A stretch of 64,000 nt of DNA from Acanthaster planci (Eukaryota; Echinodermata; Asteroidea; Valvatida; Acanthasteridae). Position numbers and translations under genes: made by a program. The stretch lies in assembly GCF_001949145.1 (NCBI RefSeq), contig NW_019091439.1, positions 174,420 through 238,419 on the forward strand. Direction: 5' to 3'. The notes under the pieces are model-generated. The model was not told the DNA's origin. It was given only the letters and a program-made list of their open reading frames with translations, and did no database searches. This document shows, piece after piece, positions 46,740 to 60,200 of this stretch; the first letter of the stretch is position 1; each line of letters begins with the position of its first letter.

Positions 46740-47700
46740 TAAACTTTTTGTCCCAACTATACATAATAAATAATGGTGACTGCAGAAAGTGGAAGGACCT
46801 AATAGGAAGCGAAGCTTGATAAGTTTGGGACCCCTTGTAATATACAAAACAAAGTGATTTTACTGATAATAAAACAAAAAAGAACACTTAACTAAGGACA
46901 AGCACAGAAACCAGCAGCGAAGGATGAAAAGGATATCAAAATTAGATTTCAAGGCCACTAAAGTTACAATGCATATGGAAAATAAAGATCAATGGATTTA
47001 TGACTGAGGACTGGAATGGAAGTGGAATAAAATGTGACAACTCTGGTAGCTATGAAACATAGGAGATACATGTAATAAGGAGACATTATTGGAAACATAG
47101 GTGAAGCTAAGGTATTTGATATACAGCGATAAGGACGTCTTTTTAATTGGTTTTGAAAATATTGGTGCTGTTTGAGCTATGAAGGGATGAATTGAAGGAA
47201 TTCCATAGCTTTGGGCCCTGATATTTAACCGTTTTAAGAGAGAGATTTGTTCGGGTGAGGGGATTATAAAAAGTGTTAAGCCTATTTATCATACCAATAT
47301 TTTTAGCCACTATATCACATAAGGAATCAATAGGACTTCCACGACAGTTTATTATCGATGCATAAACCTAGAAATTTAGTGCAGTTGGTTTCACTACTTT
47401 CTCAGAATCAATATAAGCTGTTAAATGAACATTACTAAATACAATTAGTTTTATTACATATACAAATACAATTAGTTTTATTGATGTTCAGTGACAGCCT
47501 GATAAATTTAATCCAGTTATAACCAGACATACATGTAAGCTCCTGATTCACAGTACTGATTAAAATGTCAACGTCGAGTCACTGGCAAAAAGTATAAATA
47601 AGAGAATGTCTGACGACCTTGAAATATCGTTAAGGTAGGGGGCCTACATTAGGAAAGCCAAGGGTCCAAGAATACACACAGGACAGAGTACGCTGACTAC
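46740..47700 (-). mobile_element. Decayed non-LTR retrotransposon, reverse transcriptase C-terminal part and 3' end
   Basis: Frames interrupted by stops and shifts on the minus strand still read ILGPLAFL, LNDISRSSDILLFILFASDS (the catalytic F/YADD box with ADD changed to ASD), LSLNINKTNCI, TKFLGLCIDNKLSW, IDSLCDIVAKNIGMINR and TVKYQGPKLWNSF. These are, in order, the palm, thumb and C-terminal landmarks of Jockey/CR1-group LINE reverse transcriptases. The stretch between NIGMINR and NPLTRTN is shortened, so there is an internal deletion. A non-coding 3' part follows to about 46.75 kb. Dead element. Confidence 0.78.
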
Positions 47701-48504
47701 ATGTAGATGAAGAACAATAAGCTTACTCTACTTTTCAAACAATTTGTCATTTGCAGCGCAAACTCTGTGCTTCTCAATGATGTTACTACATGTAGTTGGC
47801 TAAAATTTGACTGAAGGCAGTTGCTATAGACAGATTTTTGTCTACTTCCTTGCACCAGTCTGGTGCACAGAAATAGGAACAAGACCTACCTACAACAACT
47901 GGATCTCTCTGGTATGGATCTACCAAAAGGGCAAACAAAAACATGTAGGCCTAGGCCTACAGAAATTAAAAATGTGATATGACCATGGAGGAAGTCATGA
48001 TCCGACTGAGAAAATAAAGAAGGAAAAAATTACTTCGGGCAGGCTTGATTACACAGCAGTGTACCTTGCAATGCCATAATGGAATCGGGAAAACCATGTA
48101 CTCTAAATTGTAAGATTATCAACGATAACAGAGTATGAAAGTTGACCCGTGATGGCACCCATCCGGAACCCTTGGATAGGAAAATTAGGCCCTAACATAT
48201 CAATACAAAAGTTTTAGAATGCAAGTTTGATAATTTTTCATTTAACTTGGAAAAAGCCTTTGGAAAATATTGGCTAGCATATCAGGTTACAAAACCTGAC
48301 CTGAAAGAGAAATATCCTGCCAAAAAATAACTGCATAACCTGCATTATATACATGTACATGATACATGTACATGATACATGGACATGATACATGGACATG
48401 ATGATGGAGAAAAGTGCAATTCTGCAGTTTTGTACGCAGCATTTACAGAATTAAACTTAGTTGGGACTGATGCTGTAGTTGGGGCGTAACATCCACAAGG
48501 CTTC

Positions 48505-48605
48505 AAAGTCCGAGTCTGAGCCAAGTCCGATTCTTGCTCAAGTCCGAGCCCATATTGTTGAGTCCGTGCTGAGTCTGAGTTCCTAATATTGCCCTCCTGG
48601 GCCCA
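48505..48605. repeat. GAGTCC-rich degenerate repeat, fragment 1
   Basis: Many near-copies of AGTCCGAGTC and GAGTCTGAG within 100 bp. The same word family recurs near 51.2-51.36 kb, indicating a dispersed repeat. Confidence 0.6.
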
Positions 48606-49884
48606 AATCCCGGACACACCAAAGATTTTGTTTGAATTGAAGGACATCAAGGTCATTTGGTAACAGAACAACATGGTACATGTACATGTAGGCCTACATG
48701 GTATACACCACTAGGCCTATGCCACGCGAATGATACATTCAGAAGTTTCTGTTTCAGCCTGAAATTTGACGAGCAGGATCAGTACTTACATAAGTACACG
48801 TAACTATATCCAAGAATTTTTAGTTGCATAGGATATCTGCCAATCTGGGACTCAAACAGACACTCTCTTGCAGGAGATGCCTACATGTACTTGGAAAACA
48901 TTTGAAATGAATCAGGAGCATAGCCATGACTGTGAAAAGCCACGTACGTTAACAGGTCTATGTCCTTTGGTTTACAGTCAACTCAGTCCATAACCAAATC
49001 GGTTCGAGTCCCTGGTCCCTTTAGAAAAATTTGATTACATGTTTAACTTAGACATGTTGGACACGACTTCGTCGGTTATACATGTAGTTTAGGCCTACTC
49101 TGTTTCTGTCAGTTTGGTCATAAAGGCCTGGTTATTGGCTATTTTAGGAAAATACAGAAAATGTGCACAATGTTTCCGAGATGACTCGGAACGAGTTGAT
49201 TACGGACCTAGTCATCATATGCATGTCATGCTACAGGTAAGTTGACCAGTACCAGTGCCCTACATGTAGGTACTAGGTCTAGACTACTAGCTACTACTAG
49301 CAGTAGTACTACTACTATTACTAAGCCTACGCCTACTGTACTGATTTTGAAGGATTTTGCTCCGAAGGTGCCGCACAAAGTTGTTCTTATTTTCTCTGTA
49401 CACAGCTTACCAAAGAATTTGCATTTTGCTTTTCGAAGGCCGGCTGCTTCTTGATGGCTTGTAGTGAAGCAACACGGATCATCTGTCATGTCTGTGATGT
49501 GACAGCGACGTGTTTTGATGACGGCAAGACTGGACGCGCGAGGCATTAAGCTGATTCGTGCATGTGCGCAGCATGGGCAGTACATACATGTATGAACTTG
49601 TGTATAAAAAGGTGGATAGGACCCAGACAACTTTGTATATTTCTTTATGCGGCTTCATTTAGTCAGGTGCATAAAATCTTTATGAAAGTCCTAGATTTTT
49701 CACCTACCCAGTGATTCCAAGATGATGAACAGACATTTTGGATACCGAATTTAATCCGAACATTCTATATTTACAGATTTAAAAATGATCATTAATGAAG
49801 TATCGGCCAAATGTGTATGAAAGCGTTTATGGTCAGTTTGTTGTGCACTGATAATGGGTACAGGTCACAAGAAGAGGACTAAAT

Positions 49885-49980
49885 GTGAGCATGGCGGAAT
49901 TCCTCCATGTGTTCCTTCCTCCACGATGTGTGCATGGCGGAATTCCTCCATGTGTTAATTCCTTCCTCCACAATGTGAGC
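49885..49980. repeat. Two-copy tandem repeat, about 43-48 bp
   Basis: GCATGGCGGAATTCCTCCAT followed by GTGTT and CCTTCCTCCAC occurs twice in direct orientation. The second unit carries a small AATT insertion. Confidence 0.85.
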
Positions 49981-50563
49981 AAGTTAATCCTTTATGAAAA
50001 CGTGTTTACGCTGCACTGCACAACACAGGCAACTAGAACTCTGTGAAATCTTGCTTTTCTTGTTCATATGGTGCAATACATAGAATTATCACATAAACTT
50101 AAGGATTTTGTAATACCTTGTAGGGTTACTCTCTTCGTCCTTGGATTATGTGTTTTAAAGAGAGTCTGCTAAAATGTTTGTGATTTTGCAGTTTTGGGTT
50201 TTTAGTCATGCTATGGGAGAACTACTTGATAGTGATTTAGTTCACTTTGTAGTAATCCCGCAGGGTACGCAACTGTTTTGGTGTTTGGGTCTTGGTCTTT
50301 TTATAAGGTTTGATGTTATATTTTTAACTTTGTCTTATTTACGTCTATACTGTATGTAATGTTTTTTCTCTTCTTATTTTGTTTTATCCATTGTAAATTT
50401 GACCTGCGAAATAAGAAATGAAATGAAAAATCTGTTTCGCACTTTTATTTTTCATATGAAGCAAGATATGAGACGGAGAGAACCCCCTCTGCTTAAATTT
50501 GTGTTGGTCATGGTTACACTGGAATCTGAGGAATTCTTTTCAGATGATCTAGGGGGATGTGTT

Positions 50564-50955
50564 AGGGTTCGCGGATACACCATATGGAAAATATCCCTTT
50601 GAGTATGTGTGGTTTTGAAAAGAACTGGTTACTCGACGTTTCGGACAGTGAGTGCTCTGTCCATCTTCAGGACTGATGCGATCCCACTGTACTACTAATT
50701 ATAGTCTGTGGGTGATCACTGAGGCGCCAGTGAGCAGCCATAGCATCCCTCAACACAGTTCCTGCTTCATGCCCCAGTACCCAGGTAGCTTGGATTCCAA
50801 TTTCCATTCCTCAGTGATCACCCACAGCATATAAGCAGCAGCATCAGCCCTGACAGAAGATGGAAACAGCACTCACTGTCTGAAACTTTGAGTAACTGGT
50901 TCTTTTCAGAACCGCACATACATGTACTTTCCATATGGTGTATCCGCACACCCTC
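50564..50955. repeat. Foldback element C, arms of about 105 bp with a second inner palindrome
   Basis: The left arm runs from CGCGGATACACCATATGG through GAGTATGTGTGGTTTTGAAA to CGACGTTTCGGACAGTGAGT and CCATCTTC. The right arm is the reverse complement, ending CCATATGGTGTATCCGC. Inside, GTGGGTGATCACTGAGG (about 50709-50725) is mirrored by CCTCAGTGATCACCCAC (about 50809-50826). Related to elements A and B through the GAGTATGTGTGG, GTTTCGGACAGTG and related words. Confidence 0.82.
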
Positions 50956-52539
50956 TACCTTATCGTGTTCCACCATGCAAACCTTCAAGAGCTACTTGGT
51001 CTTAGGTAACAATAGTCCAGAGTGTGTATAGGGGTTGGACGTGTAAGGGGGGTACCCTGGCCTCGATCTGTCTCATTTCTTGCTACATATACGCTTTTAC
51101 ATGTTCTTACCATTATCCTAGAAAATGGTGGGTCGTAACCAAACAATTATGGACAACAGATGCGGGCAGTTTTTCCAATGAAATTTCTGAATTTTATAAA
51201 CAGTTTTGAATGGACTTGATTCGAGTCCAGTAAGTAGTCCGAGTCAGCCACTAGCCGAGTCCGACTCGGAGCCAACTCAAGTCCACTGTGAGCTGAGTCA
51301 CGTGTCCAAAAAATGGACTCCGAGTCGAGTCTGTGTCTCAACTTGAGTCTCCATCACTGGTACCATGCCGTAACTTCAGGGGGTGTCGTTATTAGAAAAC
51401 ACAAGTTGAGAATGTGAAGATATGGCTGCATCATATGTACGATTAAAAGAAGGGAATATTCAATATCTATTTTTGTATTGTGTAACAGCAAAGTGTGATA
51501 TTGAGGTAAGCAAGTCCTACTGTGAAGAGAATCTAAAGGCCTTTTTAGGGGTGCGATTTTAAGGCATTATGTGTGTATTGTGTTTATGTTTGAAGGAGTG
51601 CATCGTATGCGACGCACCATAGCATTTCGCAGGATATCTGTACAAAATAGATTATTTTTTTAAACATGAAGTGTCTATTTAGGACTGGACACACCTTAAA
51701 ATCATTTGGGATTTGTATTCTTTAGTTATTCAATCCTGTTGAGATATGCAACAATGATCCATGAAAACCGGAACAAAACAAGATGGGGAGATATTCAAGT
51801 TCTTTACTGATGTGCTATGGCTCACTAGCCTGTGGCAGTGTGCTTTGTACATGTGCATGAATGGTCCGGGTGGAGCATTGATCTGCGTTATAATGAAGAT
51901 CAATGTTGTGGAGATAATTATGGAATCATGACAATGCTTGTGATGGTCTGAGGGTGAATTCAGTGCATTTGATGTTCATTTCAAGTTAGTGTTAATTCGA
52001 ATCGGCTAATGCCACCATTTTTGTCGCACACTCAGTGCAACCAGACCCTCCCCACATACATGTACACATTAACAGCAATACGCCGTAAAGAGGCCCAAGG
52101 AGATTTTGTCCAACCTACTGAGCCACAGTGGCTGGGACCCAGCAGATAATGCTGTTCCGTTCCGTAGTGCTTGAATGGTTCTAACCCTTCAGAACAATTG
52201 AGAAAGCTCTGCATAATCATGGTTAGGCCAAGCCATACTGTAACGTTAACGTTGCTGCTCAGTCAAACTTGACCCAAGCCATTGTTTGGGTAAATGTGGT
52301 TCTGGTCTAGTTTAATTTCTTCCAAATTGTACCTCCCGAGGCTCCACTACAGTCCCCATGTAGAAATAAATCACACAGTGACACACCCTCCAATAAACAT
52401 GTTTTTCCAAAGCACCCAAAGTTTATTTGTAAAATCAATCTATAAGAGAGAGTGTCTCTGAATGGGATAGAGCCATCACTTCTAATCCAAACAGAATAAT
52501 CATGACAGTGTCTGGAAAAAAATAAGTACTTATACAACA
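50956..52539. other. Intergenic; GAGTCC-rich repeat near 51.21-51.36 kb, otherwise nothing recognised
   Basis: At 50990-51090 lies the inverted partner of the segment next to foldback A. At 51210-51355 AGTCCGAGTC-type words are dense and end CTCCATCACTG. The rest is unique-looking AT-rich DNA without convincing exons. Confidence 0.45.
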
Positions 52540-52740
52540 GAAGACTACCACTTCAAAACAGCAATACAGAACCTGGGCCAGAAACCAAGAATTTTGTAAA
52601 ACAAGATTACCATCGATTAGGTGTGCAAAGATTTACCAATTTGTTTCCTATGTAAAATGTGTGTAGAAATTGGGCATGAATGTAGAGTACATTAATTATA
52701 ATTTATTTCAAAGACTAAAATTTCAGTGTATAATGTCTTG

Positions 52741-54904
52741 TTAAGGTTGTTAACCTTCAAAGTGCTGGATTAGTTTGGAAATCTCAATGGGATTCCACCC
52801 TAAGATCTCAGCTGTCACCTGCCCAATCATTTAGAAACTTTGCATGTATATCAAGACACTCACTTTTCACAAAATTGGTGTGAAAATGATCACAAGATGT
52901 TACTGAAAATAATTCTTCAAGGCTCCACGCATTAGGAAAAAAAGCACTATGACAATATTGGAGAAAATGTTAAGGGGTTGGATTCTGTGGCTCTTGGCCC
53001 TTAATTGGATTAACTAGTATCAAGCTACATGTTTCAGTTGTTTACAACTGATTTGAGATTCACTGAATCTCAAATGCTGCTCATTCAAAACATTTGCACA
53101 TCATGTTTGCTTTCCTGAACTAAATCAACAAACACGACAAACTAGTGCCAAACATCACAGACCTGATCACAAACATTAAAAAAAGGAAATGTATGGATTT
53201 TTAAGCAACTGCGGACTGACACTTTGACTAACATGCATGTAATAACACCACTGTGGTCATAAACAAATAAATATGGCACTGGATCCATGAAAACAACAAT
53301 CCAAAAAGCATACTTTAAAATGACCTCATTACACGAGCTCTTTTACCAAAATAGGTCCTAAAAATGACTGCGTACATTGTACATGTAATCAGTACTACTA
53401 TGCATTGCAAACATTAAGGATTATGCTTGAGTGTATAACAGGATAAAGTATCAGTCTACTGGAAAAGGGTTAAACTTATTCTTTATGAATGTGAAGCCCA
53501 CCAGAGGTGGAATGGGGGGGAGGGTTGCCCTACCAGCACCTTTCAAAAGGTAGTTATTCCCTCCCCCCCAACTTTATAGGCCTACAAGCCATTTGGAGGT
53601 ACACTGTAACTTCATAATTATATTCTTTTCAATCTAATGGCCGGGGTTCCCCCCCCCCTTCTGCCGCTGATGGTTAAGCCTCATTGTTCCATAGTGATTT
53701 CTGTTAGTGTTTACCTTGCTGAAAACTTATCTGCCTTTAAATGATTTAATTGTTTTCCAACAAAAATTCCTTGATATACATGTAACTGTTCAGGCCAAGG
53801 ACTGGAAGGAATTATTTATCAGCTGCAAGATAAATTTTATATTCTGAAAAGAACTGAATTCATCCAATTTATGTACCAGTATATATGTGAAAGTATTTTA
53901 AATCAGATAGTTTGAGTCCCAAATTACACGTACTTCTTACACTGCCTTTACTCTGTTTCATGCAAGGAAGATCAGTACATCAATCATCTCTCAAATTCAA
54001 ACAATTATTGGAACCCTGTGTACTTAAAGAATGTCATGACCAATAATTGCCAATAATACAAGTGAAAAATCAAAAGATAGCACTCCAAGCTACCAAATAT
54101 TTCACAGGTGAAACTTAAAACGTTAACAAAATTGACAACTATGACAAACTTGGCTTGAGATTGGTTGAGGTTAGCCCAGACCATGTGATTTAAACCACCT
54201 CCAATTTGAATGTTTATATAGAGGAAAAAAAATCAGCAATTTGATCATATTTGTTGTACTGTTAATGCAAAGAACATGAAAGTGCAATTCTTAATCCATA
54301 ACTACTTTTTAATAATCCCTAAAACATATTAGATTTTAACTGTGTTAACAAGCCTGCTTTTACCTAAAAAGCTTTAACTTCTCTTTTATTGGCTTTACAA
54401 AATTCACACTCAAAAATCTACATATATATGTATCAATTCTGTCTTCAATGTAGTATGGTAGAATAAACTACCATGTAAAAACAACTGCATCCACTTAGTT
54501 AAATGTTTTGGAAAAATAAGTTATTCTGTGTACAAAAATTGATGAATGAGATACTGAAAAGAGCACACATCCTCAAATATAGATACAGATAAAAAAATAT
54601 GATATTAACATGAAAAAATTCATTCATTGCTTGTATACACTTAAGTATGATAGTGTAGTTTTCACATCCAACTGCATTAATTCACAGACTAGGTTGTTAC
54701 AAAAAACTTTTGTTTAAAAAGTTAATCTGATCCATCCATTTTCATCAATATGATTCTATACAAAGCTCTAAGTGAATCTTTTCCCAAACCTACATGCACA
54801 GTACATGTACCAAGCACACTCGGATAAAATAGAATCTACCCTACATGTACATATCAGCTTCAATCAACATAGGCTTTTAAAAATGGTAAAAATCTAAGTA
54901 TTTT
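52741..54904. other. Copy-2-specific AT-rich tract, no gene recognised
   Basis: About 2.2 kb between two segments that are nearly adjacent in copy 1 (30200 and 30210). Apart from the short C/G-rich element at 53.5 kb I see no coding or structural signal. Confidence 0.4.
53502..53669. mobile_element. MITE-like C/G-run element
   Basis: It starts CAGAGGTGGAATGGGGGGGA. In reverse complement its other end starts CAGCGGCAGAAGGGGGGGGG. These imperfect terminal repeats resemble the C/G-run hAT MITE at 2363-2526, but no target duplication is visible. Confidence 0.45.
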
Positions 54905-55119
54905 GAGAACAGATATGGTGAAAAATCCCAGCATGAACAAAGACGAAAAATTCTGATGACAACCTGTGACAGGAGTCCAAGTGTGGTCCAAGTGTAATTG
55001 GTTGGTATAGGTCCAAACACAATGTAAGTTCCAATGCATCAAAGGTATTCAGTCAACATAGCTACATGTACATGTATGGAACTTAAGCTGGACTTCCATC
55101 ATGTGCATGAACTGTACAT

Positions 55120-55455
55120 GTAATCCCATGTTTCTACTATGCTCCTTGAACTGAAATGCACCCTCACAGGCAAGTAAGAGACAGGTTAGTGGAAAGCTCT
55201 TCCACGGGCAAGAGAACACTGTACATTCACATACTGGTCACACTTGCCCAGCACCAAACGCATAGGAGCTTGTACGCGCATGTGCTGAGTTCCAACTAAA
55301 GGAGATAGTTGCCATTTAAAAACAAAGCCCTCTCTTGTCCAACTTGAAGTGGATCCTGGGCAAAACTAGTGACACACCACAAACATGCAGATGTTCATTA
55401 ACATGTTGCATGGAGTATGTACAGGTACAAGTAATGCCTTTCCATAGCTGTAGCA
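55120..55455. other. 336-bp non-coding block, partner of 30854-31189
   Basis: Same length and almost the same bases as the copy 1 block. The frames open in it translate identically only because the DNA is identical, and they diverge as soon as the DNA does. Confidence 0.7.
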
Positions 55456-57061
55456 TATTGGTGTTTGATTGCTCCCATTCTCTGTGTGTTGTCTCCAGTA
55501 GGATGGGGGCATACTTGTTCATGATGTGTTCAGTTAGCTTTTTGGAGTATGCAGACACAGAAGGGTGCCATTTGGTTCAGGAAAATATGGAGTAAACACA
55601 AATGATTTCACTCAAACCAAATAGTACCCATCTATTGTGTCTGTCTTGCCTCACATAGGCTATTTACATACCTGTAGTGTTGTCATAGGTGAACATGCAC
55701 AATATGCAATAATAAATAAACAATTTCAGATTACCTAAAGTGTCCTGACAAGGTCAAGCAGTCATACACTACATCGGTTATTTGTAAAATTAATCTCAGT
55801 GACAGAAAGTAACTGACATCAAATATATTTCTTGCCTTTCTTTCACAGAACTTAGTTGACTTGGACCGATTTGTCACTACATTCAACTTTTATCCTGAAT
55901 TACAACTTAGTCAACTGTCCTTTGCAGAATTGACTTAGCCACCATGCTTTCCCATTGAACTGTGGGATACTTCAAGTAACTATCTTCAATACATGAGGGG
56001 TTTGTCAATTGGGCCAGGTCTGTGAGTAAACTCGAGATGTCACATAAGTGCCAACCTGAATTTAGTCACACTTGCACAAGTGAGTGCAGGGGAAGCAATT
56101 CAAATATGCTACTTGTGGAGAGACGTCCTTACCTAATTGTGGCTTTTATACATGTATATTGTTCTCATATTGTCTCTCATGTGCAAAAATAAGACTTCAA
56201 TGTTTTTTCTCAACTGGGAATCAACAGGCTAGAAGCTTGTCACAACTTCAGACAATTCATACAGCATCATAAAACAAAAGCCTTTATAAAGCATGAGATT
56301 GTGAAACACTAGAATGACTATATATATGTACAGTTTGCCCTAAAGCATTAACAAAAGCCATGCGCTATATAACATTGGTGAATATTTGTTTTGTTAGTTT
56401 GTCAAACACCCATATCCCAGTAATAGCTACACATACATGTATATGTATGCAGCAGTGAAGTACAAACTTACTTTCCTTTCTGCAAATGCTTTTGGTCAGA
56501 ATAAACAGTATGCCATAAGCATGACACATATTTGCACTTGTGACAAAGCACTTACCTTTGGCAATATGCTCTCATTTTTATATTTCCAGTCACTCAAATT
56601 TCTTGTTACAGCTTGCATCCATGTGATAAGTTCTGTCAAGCAAGCGTACCACCATCACTTCTAGCGATTTGTGGTTTCTAAATGTGTAAATACACTATAC
56701 CCACTGGAAAGGTTTTACATGGGGAAAATGGCATGAACATTTTGTGAACCCTGACCAAACAGCAACAGTGAGTTTCGTCATGGTTACATGTACACAGGAT
56801 GTCACAAGATCACACAAATTGATGGCCTATTTGGTGACCTAATTATTGAAGTTTTAATACAGAGCTCCTCTAATGTAACAATTTAACTGGCTCCAATGAC
56901 ACAAAAAAAGCCTTCTTTTACATTTTTTCGGGGGGATTTCATGACCCTTTAAAGGCTTCAATTTCCCTCAACCCTTAACTAACCAATGTAACCACATCCA
57001 GGACTCAAAATGACCAATTGTCAAAAAGCAGTGATGTGCATCCTAATGCCAGGGGTGTTGC

Positions 57062-57276
57062 CTAGTATAATATGGCTTGACGTATCTTCCATTCTACTGT
57101 GTAATACAACAGAAGTCCTATGAAAAGAACAGCTGCAATGGTGATAAGCTTGTGGGAGACACAGATTATGGCAGCAGTGGAAAGCCCAAAGTAGATACAG
57201 AAACCCACAGCTTGGAAGAGACGGAAGTTGGAAAATGCTGGCTCTTGATTCTCGGGGAAGATGACACCCAAAATAG
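57062..57276 (-). CDS. UNC93A: UNC93A-like copy 2, exon 3 (last)
   Basis: Same protein as copy 1 exon 3, with TAG at 57062-57064. The acceptor is TTCATTCAG where copy 1 has CCAAATAG. The 3' flank (56760-57061) is about as conserved as the exon, consistent with 3' untranslated sequence. Confidence 0.93.
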
Positions 57277-60200
57277 CTGAATGAAGAAAACAGTTTTACC
57301 AAAATTAACAATTTTTATTGTTTTACAAATTAGGTTTTAATAATTGTTTCATAACAACTGGAACCAAAGAAGTTCATGCATTAGCCTATATCCAATGGTG
57401 CATTTGTCATGCAAGATAAGATTGTGCAATATGAGATTATTTGTATATAATATTCTTTTCATTTTGCTGATGAGTGCCACATGTAATGGCACAAAACTGT
57501 CTGTCCAGAAAATGCCAAGATAAAACTTGCATCCTAATTTTTCCAGTAATATTCTATTCTTACATTTCAAGACAATCTTAGCACTCTGATTGGTCAAATG
57601 TCTATCCAAAAGGTGGTGGATTTTTTTCAGATGAGAAAACAGAGCTGAGAAGGATGTGGAACCATGCAGTCAGCAACAACTGCAGCCCCTGAACGTGGAG
57701 AAAATGTTCGCTTCTGGGTTCACCACTACTGTTCGTCAGAAAATTAAATTGACCCCTTTGAAGTTGGTGGTATACTTGTATACATGTACAAAACGCAGAA
57801 AAATTAACTAGAGTAAACTGGAGTACATCTCAAGCTCTTAACACAAACAAATGCATGTTTTTTCCGTGAATTGGTTCAAGTTTAGTAGCCTTATATTTGG
57901 CCACTTTATTGACATTGTAAGAGTGAATTGTGTGAATGTACATGTAGACTGTTAATGAAAATGGTATTAATAAATATGACTAACAAATACGACACATATA
58001 AATATGTATATATTGTTTCATAAGTTAATGATTTCATGATGGACAAAGGAAGAAATGGAAGATGAATGGTAGAAGAGATGGACGACAAGAAATGGCAGGG
58101 ACTACAGCAGTTTGCAGTCTGGTTTTGTTCCCAATAAAACATGGTACAGTATAAATGTATGCAAAGAAGCAGAAACAAAACACTGTAGTTTGAAAAATGG
58201 CCCTGAACATGGAGAGTAATACAATGCCAAAAGATCCAATGAAATCCAAAAATCTTTCTAAAATGTTTTTCACCAAAAATCTATTAATTATTCAGAATAC
58301 AAATTTCTTTTAAACTGGTTCATTTGAGACTGGGGCCACCCACTTTGGCTTAACCGTTTATTGGCTGCTGTCCAATGTTTAAAGGGGATGGGCCATGTAG
58401 GGTTAAATTGATGTTATATGAGAGCTTTCAACCATCTTAAATCAGCAAAACTTGGCATTTTCTGTGCGCTGTTTTTAGTCTCCGCCTGGGATCTTCACAA
58501 AAATGTATGGAAATCGGTCTATAAGGCCACCAGACAAATCTTGGCAAAAATGTGACATCATGAGACGGACTCGACTTTCCAGACTAGAATGCATAGTTCC
58601 AGCAAGAAAGTTGATTGGTCCAAGCATGCGATTAACAGTACACGGTGAAAAAATTTTCCAAATGGAACACCAACTTTGACAAAGTAGGCTAGCCTATAAC
58701 CATGGTTTAAAAACTACCCCCCAATATCACTGAAACACACAACAAAACAAGCAACTGGCAAAACAGATAAAAGACAAGGAAGGCAATCTAGCTTTGGCAG
58801 TAGGCCCTAAAGACAAATCCCAACCCAACATCAACCCTATTACAGTGATTACAACCACTTCGTGCCGGGGCATTTTTCAACGTTGATGATGCTGGGCCGG
58901 CATGACTATCATTTTTTCTGTTTTCAAAATCCTTCAAAATTCATCATTCCATTTAACGGTCGTTTATAGCTGCACGAAGTAATCTTTAGGCACTACTCTA
59001 AGTTGATAGGTGACCTTCATTGACGGCCAAGTATTTCAGCCAGGCCTGCAGCCTAGTAGACAGAGCCCAGATTGTGCGGTGTTATACAACTGTCTTTTGT
59101 TCACGAACCTGACTCAGTGCACTGCTGACCTCTTTTCAATAGGGGCCAGATTAGCGTGCAGCGGTGCTGTNCTCCGGTGGTAATCCGCTTGCTCTCAATG
59201 CCCCAAACCCTGGTATACGGTTTCAAAACAACGCTGGATTATCACCACTTTTGAGAGTGAAAAATGCCGGTAATGCCCAGCAGCCTGGTCTTTTGTTCGG
59301 AGTACGGTCTTTTGTTCCAGGGCCCTGTTTCCTTTGTCCGAGTTCGGAGACCCCGGCCACGTATATAAACCATACGGCTCTGATTGCAGAGTCCCCGGCA
59401 GGTAGTGGATAATGTACAACTGTGTATGTAATTGCAACTGATTTTGTATAGGATGTTGTTCATCAACAATCTGCCAGTCAGTACGACTGAATATTCAGAT
59501 AGTCAATCAAATTGAAGGTCGAATAATGGAATAGTGAATTATTCGAATTTACTCATCCCTACACTGAACAAGTACATATTTATTCCCATTCATAAATACC
59601 GTTTTAGTCAGAGAGTGAAAATTCAACATGCAATAAATTTCAAAGGGTTTTGTTCAAAGAATTTTACTTTCATTTTCCTGAGCACCCCCTTCCATGTATT
59701 TCTTGTGCAAGTAGTCCAGAAGAATCTCCTTACAGTGTATATGGACTTGGTGCATTCTGCATGCCCCGTCGCACACAGACTCTTAACCAACACGAATGGA
59801 TCAAACTGTCTTGTATCCATGTGCCAGAGCATTTTTTTTACACAGCAGGCATTATCAAATCTCAGTGGGCATTATCAAATGTTAATACATCATCACATCG
59901 CGCGTTATTGAATAGGGAAACTGTCTGAGGTATTTTGGAATGTGCTTTTCATGGCGAAGAATGGAAATTTACTGAAGTTGCAGATACATGTATCAGCAGA
60001 TTAGAAAGTGGCAAAAACACTATACAGCACATACAGGTACATGTAATTGTTCAATATGTAATGAAAGTTTACTATAGGACAATGATGAGCAATAATCCAG
60101 TTCAGTTTGGTCAATTACTGGTTGACCACTTCCTGCCAGGTGGAATTTGCATATATGCGGGACGAGTTCCCCGGGCAATTTTCAAGATTTTCCATTTTCA

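Larger units (their letters stand above)
47701..50563. other. Intergenic; scattered repeats, no gene recognised
   Basis: Contains a TAGGCCTAGGCCTAC word at about 47947, ACATGTACATG-type tracts near 48350-48400 and 48675-48690, and CTACTAGCTACTACTAG-type low complexity near 49285-49320. The 134-codon minus frame at 49226-49630 shows no recognisable domain. Confidence 0.45.

Noticed and set aside
48990-49015. Exact B-box word GGTTCGAGTCC
   Set aside because: The flanking bases do not form a T-stem or acceptor stem, and no A box lies at proper spacing, so it is not a tRNA gene.
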